Assembly: GCA_013398175.1 (NCBI GenBank)
Contig: VZRZ01002353.1
Span: 62,334-126,333 of the forward strand
Direction of reading: 5' to 3'
Origin: Climacteris rufus
Taxonomy: Eukaryota > Chordata > Aves > Passeriformes > Climacteridae
Length of the DNA: 64,000 nt
In this document: positions 11,766 to 22,441 of the stretch, piece after piece
Numbering within the stretch: the first letter of the stretch is position 1
Layout of the letters: every line of letters begins with the position of its first letter
Position numbers and translations under genes: made by a program
The notes under the pieces: model-generated
The model's database searches: none
The model's input: only the letters and a program-made list of their open reading frames with translations
Told to the model about the DNA's origin: nothing

Positions 11766-14700
11766 CACCACAGTTCTACCCTGTGGTTCTATCACACAAC
11801 ACTAAGTTCCATCTACTAAATGTGTTTGAGGATATAGTAGAGGAAGTAGTACTGCTTTACAGGATGAGGACAGCTGAAATTATAGTAAGTGTCATTAACA
11901 TCTCTAAATTAAGTGAAAGATTAAATAAAATGTGGTTTTGCACACGGGTTTAAAGTGTAAGGCTCCTGTATATTTGTCATCTCAAAGACATTTACTAAGA
12001 TCTTTGGAAGAGTTTTTTTCAACTCTCCACTAACAAACCCTGCTGCAAGTCTAAAATTTCCTGAAAAGAGTTGGATTTACCTATATGTAGTTTACACTAA
12101 GGTTTTGTTTTTCTCTCTGTACACATAGTTCTGATCTTTCTAAATCTATGCTCCAACAATTCTATAACTACTTACAGCACCTGCCCACAGAAGACCAACT
12201 CCTGGTGTGAATTTCACAACCCAGAAGCAAGGTGGACGGTTCACCCATATCTTCTGTCTGGCTTTAAAAAGTGGAGACTGACCATGGCAAACTTAGGGAG
12301 GAGGTTTTATGGGTACAAAAAATGAAAACCAGGAGTGGTGTAATGGTTGCCACTACTAGCTCTTGAGACACAAATACAGAAATACAGTATGACACAAGGT
12401 AGTAGTTTAACCTCCCTGTTTGCTGCCCAACTGAATTGACTAGGAATGAATGAAAAATCTAGTCATTAGTTTAAGCTGAGATTTGACCAAATGCAGTAAG
12501 ATATAGAAGCGGAGGCTGTCAGCCAGAAAATGTGACTGTAAAATGCAGCACTCCTGAAACCTTTGTATCTCCTCTAAAGCTACTTCTGCATTCCATCTTG
12601 CATGGATAAGTGAGTATCTTAGTGGGCTCCTCCTGGTGTACGTATCAGTAGACTTGCTTATGCAGTTTTTTGCCTTTCCTTAGGTGGAAATTGCTATTCA
12701 TAAAAATGGGAAAAGGGCCATTGCCATTTCCAATGTAATTTTTCGTTCTTCTAATTCTTCCAACATCGTATCTCAGCATAACTGAATATGAGGAACCACT
12801 CCTTTTTTCTTCTCTTGGTCACTGTGACAGTTTTATTTATTAAGAGGGATAATTCCTTCCATAAAGCACCAACTGGTTCCTGACTCTCCAGTCACGCTGA
12901 CATTCCTGTCACTCGTTTCCACCTGCCCACACATGCTTCCCCAGCAGCACTTGCATAAGCCACAGCTTTCCTGGTTTCAACACAAGCAAACAGAAAATGG
13001 CTGATAACTACTATCTGAGTTAAAGGAAGCATTTATGCTGTTCAGATGGCAGAAATTCAGAGGAGAAACTCAGTGATACAGTGAGAATCTCATATACCAG
13101 GGCAATAACTCCTGGTGCCAACTTTCACATCAAGGTCAGCTGAATGAGAAGTATTTGGTACAGGAACTGAAAAGCTTGGTCATGCAAACAAGCTGTCAAA
13201 TTAAAATGAGAACATACCTCCCTGTTTTACGCCTAAAATTAAAAAATTGGCAAATTGAGAAATTGTGAAATTCTCTAATTTCAGAATAATAGCAACTGGA
13301 ATCTGAATAATGTTCAGGCTCCAGAGCTGTTAACCATACAAGGACTTGTTCCTTCATGGTTGACCAAAAAACTGACTTGCTTCTATGACCCCAAGGAGAT
13401 CAGGAGCTCAGACTGCAAAACTCAGAGAGATCTTTATCATAGCAGAAGGACAAAACAAATAACAATAGGCTATCTTATTCTCAGGTCAGAATGTGAAGGC
13501 ATTCCAACCAATGATTCCACAAGCTTTTGAGTCTTAACACCAGCTGAGTAACTTGTGTCTGGTTATCCATTCATCTTGCCTTGATCTTCCTCAAGCCCAG
13601 CAGCTCGACTTGCTTCTTCAAAGACATCTAAGAAAAAGGACAATTTTTAGACCTCGTGTAAGATAACAGTGCTTGTGCACTCACCTCTGAGAAGCCATCA
13701 CCTGAGAGAAAGCTAGTGACCCACCCTACTGAGCAGGTACTCTCCCCTCAACTTCCACAGCCCCCATCTCAATTTTCCTGTGCTCAGCTTTCATGAGAGA
13801 CAAGAATTGTCTCTGCAGCAGCTGTCAATAATCTACTTCTTCTCCAAGTGAACCTGCTCCTGCCCAAGCACTACGGAAAGCTGTTGCTTGGCCTTTACCT
13901 CCACGGGGCAGCCTAACTTCTGCACCGACATGAGGCTAAGTGCTTTCCTTGACAAGGAAGGGTCCTGTCATCCCCTTCTGAAATTTGGAGTCAAACTCCA
14001 AAACTGAGTATATTCAGAGATTTCTCTCACACAAAGGATGCCAGGATAGAAAGCTGTTGCTGGCCTTTATCTCCCCTGGGCCAGGTGAGAAGGGCCAGGT
14101 GAGTAAGGCTAGGCAATAATCCAGGCATGGCCTGGGGTTCTACTAATTTTGGGTTCCTCTAGTTGTCTACATTTATACACCTCTATGTACCTATAAAAAC
14201 TTCTTCAGCATGTACATAGAGGACCTGTCCTTCCAACAAGTAGATGGTTGTCTCTGACTATACTATCACCCTGGCAGGCTGTTTTGCAGACCAAGTGGGT
14301 AATTGTTCTTCATACTACTTTTCCCAGGTTCTTTGTGCTCCACAGCCAGCATAGGCTCTTGGTCACCTGTCCAAACTCCAAATCTGAGCTTCCCAAGGGG
14401 CATGTTCCACTATGACATAAAAAAAAACTGTGGTCAGAAGGGGATCAGAAGAGAAATGCAACCTGACACCCATAACCACAGCACAAATGTACACCTTGTA
14501 CTAAAACAAGTTGTACTGTACAGCAGATACAGGCATCCACACACCCAGCAAATGCCACAGAAATTGTATTTAAGAAGCAGAGAGCATAGGGGAACATAAC
14601 ATATTTTAACAACTGACTTACTGCCAGCAAAATACTGGATTGCAGTAAACATTAGAAAATTTCAAAGCAATGGCTTCTCCTCTGTTCGATGATTTTGTAG

Positions 14701-15197
14701 AGCTGCAGATGTGAACAATTGGCTACTTCTGCTCTAGAGAAGCTTATAGCTTAAAGAGGAAAGAGCGCTATACAATCACTGTAAAAATATGTGAGAAAAA
14801 TCACATGCTGTCTGAGTACACGCTATCTTGCTCAAGCAACTAATAATCCTCCTCATGAGTAATAGTCTTTATACACACTTTTAATAAAGGAAAGGAAAAA
14901 AAAACCCCATGGATTCAACCAGCTTTCAAGTGAATGAGGAATAAGGTGCAGCGTCTATGAAATAAAAGGAAACTAAGTACAGGGTGATATAATGGAACTG
15001 AAGCAAGTCATGAGCAAGTGACAGTAAGAAATGGTGGCCAAATGCTGACTCCAGTGAGACTTGTTTGTTAAGCAAAGCAAACAATTTGGCTAAGTCTCAT
15101 CTCAATATTTTTCAAATACTAATAGAAATGCCACTCCTGATGACTGGGATTTGAGCAAAAAATCTGGGATATGCATATATTGCACATAAGAGTGTGT
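11766..15197. other. Intergenic DNA, no gene seen
   Basis: No supported gene. A 36-bp segment at about 13876-13911 recurs diverged at about 14049-14085, a small local duplication. Otherwise the sequence looks unique. Confidence 0.55.
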
Positions 15198-15778
15198 TGT
15201 CCTGGATTTGGCTAGGATAGAGTTAATTTTCTTCTCAGTAGCTGATACAGTGCTCCATTTTGATTTTAGTATGAGAATAATGTTAATAACACACCAACGT
15301 TTTAGTTTTTGCTCAGTAGTGCTTCCCCTAAGTCAAGGATTTTTCTATGTCTCATGCTCTGGCAGTGAGCAGGTGCACCAGAATCCATGAGGGAGTACGG
15401 CCCAGACAACTGACCCAAACTGCCAAGGGCCATTCCACACCACAGAATGCCATGCCCAGTAGCTGATTGTTACTGGGGGATGGGCTGGGCAGCGGGTAGT
15501 AAGCAGTTACATTGTGCATCACTTGTTCCTCTTCGGTTTTATGGCTCTGTCTCTCTCCTTTTCATCACTATGACATGACAACTATTACAGAATTGTTGTT
15601 GTTGTTGCTGTCGTTGTTACTGTTATTCTATTTTATTTTGTTTCAATTATTAAACTGTTCTTATCTCAACCCATGAGTTTTACTTTTGTTTTTCAGTTCT
15701 CCATTCCACCATGGAGAGAGTAGGGGACTGAGTGAGCAGCTGTCTGGTACTTACTTGCCAGCTGGGGCTAAACCATGT
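15198..15778 (+). mobile_element. Solo LTR of an avian ERV (ERVL-type), copy 1
   Basis: The copy starts TGTCCTGG and runs through the landmarks of a common bird LTR: GATAGAGTTAATTTTCTTCT, a GTGCATCACTTGTTCCTCTT segment near 15516, a GTT/ATT-rich stretch near 15594-15650, AAACTGTTCTTATCTCAACC, and a final GCCAGCTGGGGCTAAACCAT. The second copy at 36646 aligns along its whole length. No gag/pol sequence adjoins it, so this is a solo LTR left by recombination. GTGTGT lies on both sides (15192-15197 and 15782-15787), a possible target-site duplication weakened by the neighbouring TG repeat. The small open frame inside it is not a gene. The class name is from recall of bird LTRs. Confidence 0.8.
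15598..15625 (+). repeat. GTT-rich microsatellite inside the LTR
   Basis: Imperfect GTT/GCT triplets within LTR copy 1. The second LTR has an ATT/GTT-rich tract at the same place (about 37058-37088), so the tract belongs to the element. Confidence 0.7.
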
Positions 15779-15780
15779 CT

Positions 15781-15834
15781 TGTGTGTATGTATGTATGTG
15801 TGTATACATATATATACATATATATATATATATG
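15781..15834. repeat. TG/TATG/TA compound microsatellite
   Basis: Directly abuts the 3' end of the solo LTR. It passes from TGTG through TATG to an alternating TA tract. It may be the insertion target that expanded, or may have grown after insertion. Confidence 0.85.
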
Positions 15835-17800
15835 CTTAGTATAGGATCACAATTTGAATTTTTTCATTTCAATTTTTTCTTAAACAGGTCAAGAGTTACC
15901 AATCTGTCAGAGGGCTTTGGTTTTCTAGTCTTTTTTATTAGGAGATGAATAAACACAAGTGATTTCCTGGAAAAATATTTCAGATGTAAAACTGAACAAA
16001 GTTAAATGCACACACTGTCAGGCAAAGAAAATATTTATGCAGGACTAATTCCAGTATCTGATATTGGTTCAGTACACAGATTGCTGAACTTTCTTTCATC
16101 TGTGATCCTAGTTTATACCAGCAACTCGAAAAACAAAACAAATCATATGTTTAAAAACAAAGGAAGCCCTGCTTAAATTAAGCCCCCTTGTTAGCATTTA
16201 ATGTTCAACTAAGCCAAAGAAGGAAACAGTGGTGAAATGAATTACGAAGAATTTCTCTCCATTTATTCCAGGTCAAAGCTGCTTAACTGGGTCTGACTGC
16301 TAAACTGATGAACAAGCAGATTCGGCACAAGTGAGTTAAAGCTCCCTCTAATGGCAACAGGGTAAAGGATAGAATTTGAAAAAATTAAAAGCATCTCACT
16401 GTGTTTGAAACCTACTTTTCACTGAGAAAATGTTTGTAAGAATTGTTTTGAAAAGTGAAACTTTAGCCGGTGCCCAAGATTCTTTTAAATTGCAATAATT
16501 TTTTTTACATTCCTGACATAAAACTTTTATGTACTTTGTAACATGTTATGTAAAAATTTACACATCATGTAAAAGGTCTTTTCTCCAACCTGCCTGTTGC
16601 TTTAACAAAGTGGCTTAGGAAAGCACTCAGGACAGATGACTCCTCCCATACACGAAAAGAGTCCTGCTATTCTGCAACACCACTCTGAACAGAAACACTA
16701 AACACTTAGAGAGATTACTTAATTACAGAATCAGGAATCCACATGCAAAATAAGCATTTAATCTGCGCAGGGAGTGCAATAAAATTAGAAAATATTAGAA
16801 AATTAGAAAACATTCTGTTTACAAATACCAAACAGAAATTGTCTCTGGAGAACCACTAAAATTAAGAACAAACTGAAATTCCCTTCACTTGGATGAACAC
16901 TGTCTGCAGGATTACAATGTTAAGGAAGGAAAGTAACCAAAGGATTACCAGTTAGCACTAGATGTGCTAGCAGCAACATATAGGGGAAACTTAGAAACTC
17001 ACAAATTTATAAAGCTTCAAGCTCTGTCATAATGAGAGCTGGCAATGCCTTTTACTATAACCCTGAGGCCATTTCACATTCTCAGGTAAATTCTTTAAGT
17101 TATTCTCCCCTATTTCTGTCATCCCTGCACACAGACATGGGATTATAAAACTGAGAGACCACTACTTAATTTCTCATTAGCAGTGATGATTCTGTGCATC
17201 ATTTTTACAGCCTGAGGGTCATTTCAATTACTACAAAACAAGAATCTCAGGCCCTTGCTGGTCAAAAGTGAAATGTTCTCAGAAAGGAAGTATTTGAGGG
17301 GGTGGATATTCAAAGTAAAGTGAATTGAATATTACAAAAAAAAAAAAAAGTAAAAACTAATTCTAAAATTCAGAGTTTTTATTCAAAAACTGAACTTTAA
17401 AAAATGCTTTTTATCCAAAAGCTCACTAGAGCCATTCCCCTCAAAACTAATCTAATAACTCTCCTATTTTAGAAACAGAAGCTTTAATAGAGAGGTATTG
17501 AACAGACTAGTCTTTTATGCTAGCATGCACTCCCCCTTCAGAATAAGAAAGGCATATGGACTCTGATCCAAACCTCACTTAACTAAATTAACTAAACTTA
17601 ACACAACACTTAAAAAGTCTTGCAAATTCACACTAGCCTACATGCACTGCTATTACCTCTTCTCACCGTTACTGGAGGTTCAAAGCAGAAAAGACCATTT
17701 ACTCCGGCAATTTAAGTAGTAAGTACATTTATAAAGGCAGATAAAAAGTGTATTTTAAACTAGGGCATACTTGCCTGTGAGATGCCAGAAACAAGACAGA
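15835..17800. other. Intergenic DNA just downstream of the DMRT2 poly(A) site
   Basis: AT-rich sequence with an A run near 17337-17349. No open frame, RNA gene or repeat family could be supported. It could include distal 3' UTR if a poly(A) signal further down is used. Confidence 0.5.
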
Positions 17801-17829
17801 GATCAGACCATGCTTATAAGTAAAATCAT

Positions 17830-17835
17830 TTTATT
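17830..17835 (-). terminator. DMRT2: Likely DMRT2 poly(A) signal
   Basis: AATAAA on the minus strand about 247 nt after the DMRT2 stop codon, which would give a short 3' UTR with cleavage near 17805-17815. A second AATAAA overlaps the stop codon itself (18077-18082) and is less likely to be the main site. Confidence 0.55.
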
Positions 17836-18081
17836 GAATGACTTGAAGCACTGCTTAAAATAACTATATTTTACAGTCTGTATGTGCAGTTTTAATTTTA
17901 AAAAATTGAATTTTGTTTTCAGAAAACATGCATATTTATGTACATCATTTTGAGATAAAGGAAAGCATTACCATTTCCCACAGAAATTCCTCTTTAACAA
18001 TCTTTTAAGAGATAAGACAGGCAGGAGCAATTCTGCAGAAGGCAAAGCTTAGAAACTCTCTACTCTGAAGGCATACTTTAT

Positions 18082-19139
18082 TCATTCAGAGATATTAGTA
18101 ACTGCAGAAGAAGGTCGTTTTAGGATGGATTCAACAGAAAATGATAGTGGCTCAGTTGTTGAAAGTTTTGTTGTGGCCTGTTTGGCCCCAAAGACGTCTT
18201 TTGGACATTTATCTACAGTAAACTTATATTTTTGGTTCTCCTTAACAGCACACTCTCTGTATTTTTTAGAAGCATCTTCAAAAGTCTCCTTCACAAATGA
18301 CATTCTTAACTCTGCTGCTGGAGTGTCAGGAAATGTCTGATGGAACAGTGTCTGAAATGCACTGTATTTGCGCAGTGGAGGGGGTTTGGTATTGTTTTTG
18401 CTGATTTTGCTTAATGCTTGTTCCTGAGGAGACAGAGAACCCTTATCAGAAATCTGAAAGAAAGTCCTTTTTGGAGGAGAGAAAGCTGACCTCTCACGAG
18501 CTTCCTGATGAAGGCACAGCATCTCATTACGTGACTGCTGAATGTCTCGCGTGTGAGTTAGAACAAATGGATTTTCCAGTTTTGGAGGCATGATGTCATG
18601 TTCAGTGTTTGGACAGTCCTGACTTTGTGAGGCCTTGGCATCCCAACCTGCCCCAGGTTTGAGAGCTTGGACAGCAGTAGCATTTAACAGGCATTGCTGG
18701 TAGAGGAGAGCATCACTAATGGGGCCACATTTTGGCCACACTAAGAACCTAGAAGACAGGGGATACTGCCTGTAGGTAGTAGCTACACTGACATTTGAAG
18801 AAATTAGTTCCATGTTGCTAGGTCCTGAATACTGCATCGTTAGATCAAGGCAGGTTGGTAAAAAATTGGAAAATTCCTTGTTTGGATTATCAACTTGAGT
18901 AGTGTTGAAGGCTGTTTTATAGGAATTGTATTCAGCTCCACGCACTGTACGGTTAGGGAGAAAAAGGGCAGTTGCTTGTGTAGCTTCCATCATCTCTCTC
19001 TCTTTATACTCTCTCTCTAGCATAATGTTCTCCAACTCTTTATCAGCAAAAGCCCGTCTCTTTCTCATCCTGTCACTTACAGGGGGTGGCAAGGGTGAGT
19101 TCCCTCCCAGGTAACAGTCTGTTGGAATAGGACGGTAAC
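18082..19139 (-). CDS. DMRT2: DMRT2 exon 4 (large C-terminal exon)
   Basis: The acceptor TTTTTTAG at 19140-19141 completes the split Gly151 codon and continues YRPIPTDCYLGGNSPLPPPV. The exon holds the DMRT2-specific C-terminal region, including a basic/acidic helix-like stretch after RMRKRRAFADKELENIMLER. There is no internal stop or frameshift, so the gene looks intact. Confidence 0.95.
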
Positions 19140-21232
19140 CTAAAAAAACAAAGCAGCATTAGGAATGAAGCCATTAAGGAAGAACACTTAAGCTGTGTTT
19201 GTACAATGGCTCCGTGAGCCAGTTCTGCCAAGCACCGAGCACTTGCCACAGACCCTGGCCACCATCAGCTCCTACAGAAGTCACCATGACACAGAGCCTT
19301 AGCAATCAGACACATTCAGTACAAATTTCTCAGTGCGGATAAGCAAGCCCTGCTTTTTTGACATGTATAGTATCCTTCAAAGCTAGCTGATTAGTAACTT
19401 TTAAAAAAGCAGTTTCAAATAAACAGACTGAGGGGGGACCAAAAAAAAAAAAAAAGACAAAGTCCTGCTGTATATTGTGACCAGTATTCCATCATGTGGC
19501 TTAAGGAGCAAGATAACCATTCACTTTCAATACATACAGAAAGAACCCAAATATTTTATTTCTTCTGAACCAGAACTTCGATAAAACATAGAAATCCCAT
19601 TTCCAGTGTATTCAATTACCAAGCTAGCTGGCTTAATTTAATATAACAGATAGGGTCCAATCCTGTTTGCTCTACCCGGGGAAGTAATTCCATTGAATTA
19701 ATGGAACTACTTACATGAGTCAGGAGAACACCCCCATTCCTCTCACACTGGTTTCCCCTTTTCCAAGGAAGATACCTATAGCTACAGCTGCTGTCTTTTC
19801 TATTTTCTAAAGATGAATCACTATGCACACATTGCTAGAGATGGTAGAAAATCCCAAGGAGAACTAGGAGAAAAGAAAAAGACAGTTAAGATAAATTAGA
19901 GGAAAGAACACAGAAGAGTTTTCTAAAAAGTGAACTGTAGATGAAAATTGGAGATTTTTTTAAAGGACCAAATTTTAGTTGAGCTTGCAAAGTCAAAGAA
20001 AAGATCCTTGTATTTTGGAAAGAAAAATAGAATTGAAAATTATAATGATTTATAGGGATACAGTTTGGAAAGAAATTAAAGTACACATAGGAATAAATAC
20101 ATGCAAAATCCCAAAAGGGAGTGTGGAACAAAAAATATACTCTTTCACTAAAATATCCACCTTTAAAATGTCATTCTTCCAGAGCTAACATTTTCTTCAG
20201 GGAAAAAGAGTGAGCATTCTGATGTGCAGATGTTCCAATCGGTAATGTCGCAAACGGTAATGCCGAGTTAGGTGTTCAGATCAAAAGTTAATTAATTTAT
20301 TCATTTGCTGCTAAAAACACCCACGAATAAATTACCCTGCACTGCAAACGCTGCTGGGTAGCCACGTAAAAAGAATGCCAGCTTGTAACAGTAACTCTCA
20401 AATTTCAAACTACCGTTGCTAGCATTTCAGGCACTATTTTGGGCGGAGGGAGCAAGGAACTGAAAGTCTGCCACATCGATTCCAGCCTCGAAGGGCAGGA
20501 GCCTTCGCCGCCCGGCCCTGGCAGCGGGCGCGCTTTAATGCCGATTTCGGGAAATGACGCTGCATTTCACCCCCTTCCTGAGCAACCGCGCCTCGGACGG
20601 GAGGCGCGGGTCTCCCCGGGGCAGAGCGGGGTTTCCCCGCTGCCAGTCGGTGCCGCGACGCGGAGCGCAGCCAGGGAAGAGCGGGGGATGCGCTTACCTT
20701 CCAGGATGCTCTTAGCCAACAGGCTGGGCGTTCGGACGTGCCTCTGATAGACGGCTTTGCGCTCCAGACTTGCCTGCTTCCCCGTCAGCCCCTTTTTGTC
20801 CTAGGAGAGCGATCGGACGGCGCCGTCAGACCGCGGTCGCCCGTCCCATCCCGTCCCGTCGCGTCGCGTCCCGTCCCCCCTCACCTCGGTGGCCTGCTGC
20901 CGTCGGAGCGCCACCTGGGCGGCCATGACGCGCTGCCGCTCCACCACCAGCAGGCAGTTGGCGCACTGGCAGTCTCGCCAGCGGCAGAACCGCTTGTGTC
21001 CTTTCAGGCACGACACCACGCCGTGGTTGCGGCACCGGGCGCACTTGGGCGTGCGGCTCAGCTTCCGCGGCTCGCCCCGCCGCGGAGCGGCCGCCGCCTC
21101 CTCGCCTTCCTCCTCCTCCTCTTCCTCCTCCGGGCCGGTGCTGCTGTGCGGCGCGCCGGGTGCCTCGTCCGGCTCCCCCTCCAGGCTCTCCACGTCGATG
21201 TCCCAGTCGGCGACGGCGCGTTCTTCAGCCAT
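18082..21232 (-). CDS. DMRT2: DMRT2, DM-domain transcription factor (complete coding region)
   Basis: Three coding exons, 21232-20885, 20800-20698 and 19139-18082, join in frame to 502 codons plus TGA. The protein starts MAEERAVADWDIDVESLEGE, has an acidic run (eight Glu, about residues 35-42), then a DM domain (about 57-115) with zinc-ligand residues Cys64, Cys67, His70, Cys75, His79, Cys83, Cys88, Cys90 and Cys93, and ends ESILKRPSSAVTNISE. The order and the C-terminal segments such as PTCLDLTMQYSG and SRFLVWPKCGPISDALLYQQ are diagnostic of DMRT2. It is a nuclear DNA-binding regulator; in other vertebrates it acts in somite, dermomyotome and muscle development. All splice sites are GT-AG. 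The ATG has G at -3 and G at +4 and lies 18 nt after a good 3' splice site (TCTCTTGCAG), so a non-coding first exon must lie upstream. It is the last of three co-oriented DMRT genes. Confidence 0.96.
20698..20800 (-). CDS. DMRT2: DMRT2 exon 3
   Basis: 103-nt exon encoding DKKGLTGKQASLERKAVY through SILE plus the first base of Gly151. Acceptor CTCCTAG, donor GTAAGCG. Phase 1 at its 3' end. It continues the DM domain's C-terminal tail. The intron before it is only 84 bp. Confidence 0.93.
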
Positions 21233-21250
21233 GCCTCCTCCGCGGCGCAG
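20885..21250 (-). CDS. DMRT2: DMRT2 exon 2 (start codon and DM domain)
   Basis: The 3' splice site at 21251-21252 is followed by 18 nt of 5' UTR, ATG at 21232-21230, and 116 codons ending in GAG before the donor GTGAGG at 20884. The exon holds the acidic N-terminus and the whole zinc module of the DM domain through the recognition helix (VMAAQVALRRQQATE). Confidence 0.93.
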
Positions 21251-21403
21251 CTGCAAGAGAGGGATCAGGCCTCCCGCCCCCGCGGCAGAACGGCAGCCGG
21301 GGCAAGCCCGGTTTCCGAGGTGCCCCCCCTGCAGCCCCGCCGAGGTGCGCCTCCGTCGGGAAGTCACGGCAGAGCCCGCATGGGATGTCGTCTTGCCCCT
21401 TAC

Positions 21404-21480
21404 CATCAGCTCGGGTCTCTTGCGCACGACCCACGAGGGGTTCAGTTTAGTCAGGACGGACGCCTCCCCCCCACTCAATC
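21404..21480 (-). promoter_or_regulatory. Candidate DMRT2 non-coding exon 1 end (proximal donor)
   Basis: GCTGATG/GTAAGG gives a good donor at 21403, which would leave a 153-bp intron before exon 2. A second, stronger-looking donor (CCTTTG/GTAAGT, intron starting at 21828) lies further upstream, next to the gap. Which of them is used cannot be told from sequence. The upstream limit of the exon is not defined. Confidence 0.4.
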
Positions 21481-21875
21481 CCGCCCCGGCTTGCGGGGAA
21501 CTGTGATCGCCCGCCGCAGGCAGGAGCGCGTCTCCTGCGGCGGAGGATGCGGGAGGAATCGCCCCAGAACGATGCCCAGCGCTGCAGCGCTGCGAGTGTC
21601 AGGTCTTCACAGGATCCTGCTCATTACGAGATCCTGAGAACGCTCCTGCCAGCTGCGTTCAAACTTGGGAGACAGGCAGAGGACAGCTGGACTTCACACA
21701 TCGCCGCTGTCCGCTCCAGCAGCCAGAGGCAGAATGGGCTCCTGGAGCTCTCTGCAGAAGCTGCATCTTCGGCCTCCCACCTGCTCCCACATGACCTCCC
21801 CGTCCTTCCTCCTGCACGCTGCACTTACCAAAGGCAGGTGGTGCAGGCAGCACACAGGTCCCCGCTCCCCGCAGT

Positions 21876-22441
21876 NNNNNNNNNNNNNNNNNNNNNNNNN
21901 NNNNNNNNNNNNNNNNNNNNNNNNNNNNNNNNNNNNNNNNNNNNNNNNNNNNNNNNNNNNNNNNNNNNNNNNNNNNNNNNNNNNNNNNNNNNNNNNNNNN
22001 NNNNNNNNNNNNNNNNNNNNNNNNNNNNNNNNNNNNNNNNNNNNNNNNNNNNNNNNNNNNNNNNNNNNNNNNNNNNNNNNNNNNNNNNNNNNNNNNNNNN
22101 NNNNNNNNNNNNNNNNNNNNNNNNNNNNNNNNNNNNNNNNNNNNNNNNNNNNNNNNNNNNNNNNNNNNNNNNNNNNNNNNNNNNNNNNNNNNNNNNNNNN
22201 NNNNNNNNNNNNNNNNNNNNNNNNNNNNNNNNNNNNNNNNNNNNNNNNNNNNNNNNNNNNNNNNNNNNNNNNNNNNNNNNNNNNNNNNNNNNNNNNNNNN
22301 NNNNNNNNNNNNNNNNNNNNNNNNNNNNNNNNNNNNNNNNNNNNNNNNNNNNNNNNNNNNNNNNNNNNNNNNNNNNNNNNNNNNNNNNNNNNNNNNNNNN
22401 NNNNNNNNNNNNNNNNNNNNNNNNNNNNNNNNNNNNNNNNN
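21876..22441. other. Assembly gap (566 N)
   Basis: Run of N in the CpG-rich region upstream of DMRT2 exon 2. Any open frame spanning it is meaningless. Confidence 0.99.

Noticed and set aside
21233..21478. N-terminal extension of DMRT2 upstream of the ATG at 21232
   Set aside because: The frame is open but its first codon is TTG, and a good 3' splice site lies 18 nt before the ATG, so the extension is intron and 5' UTR.
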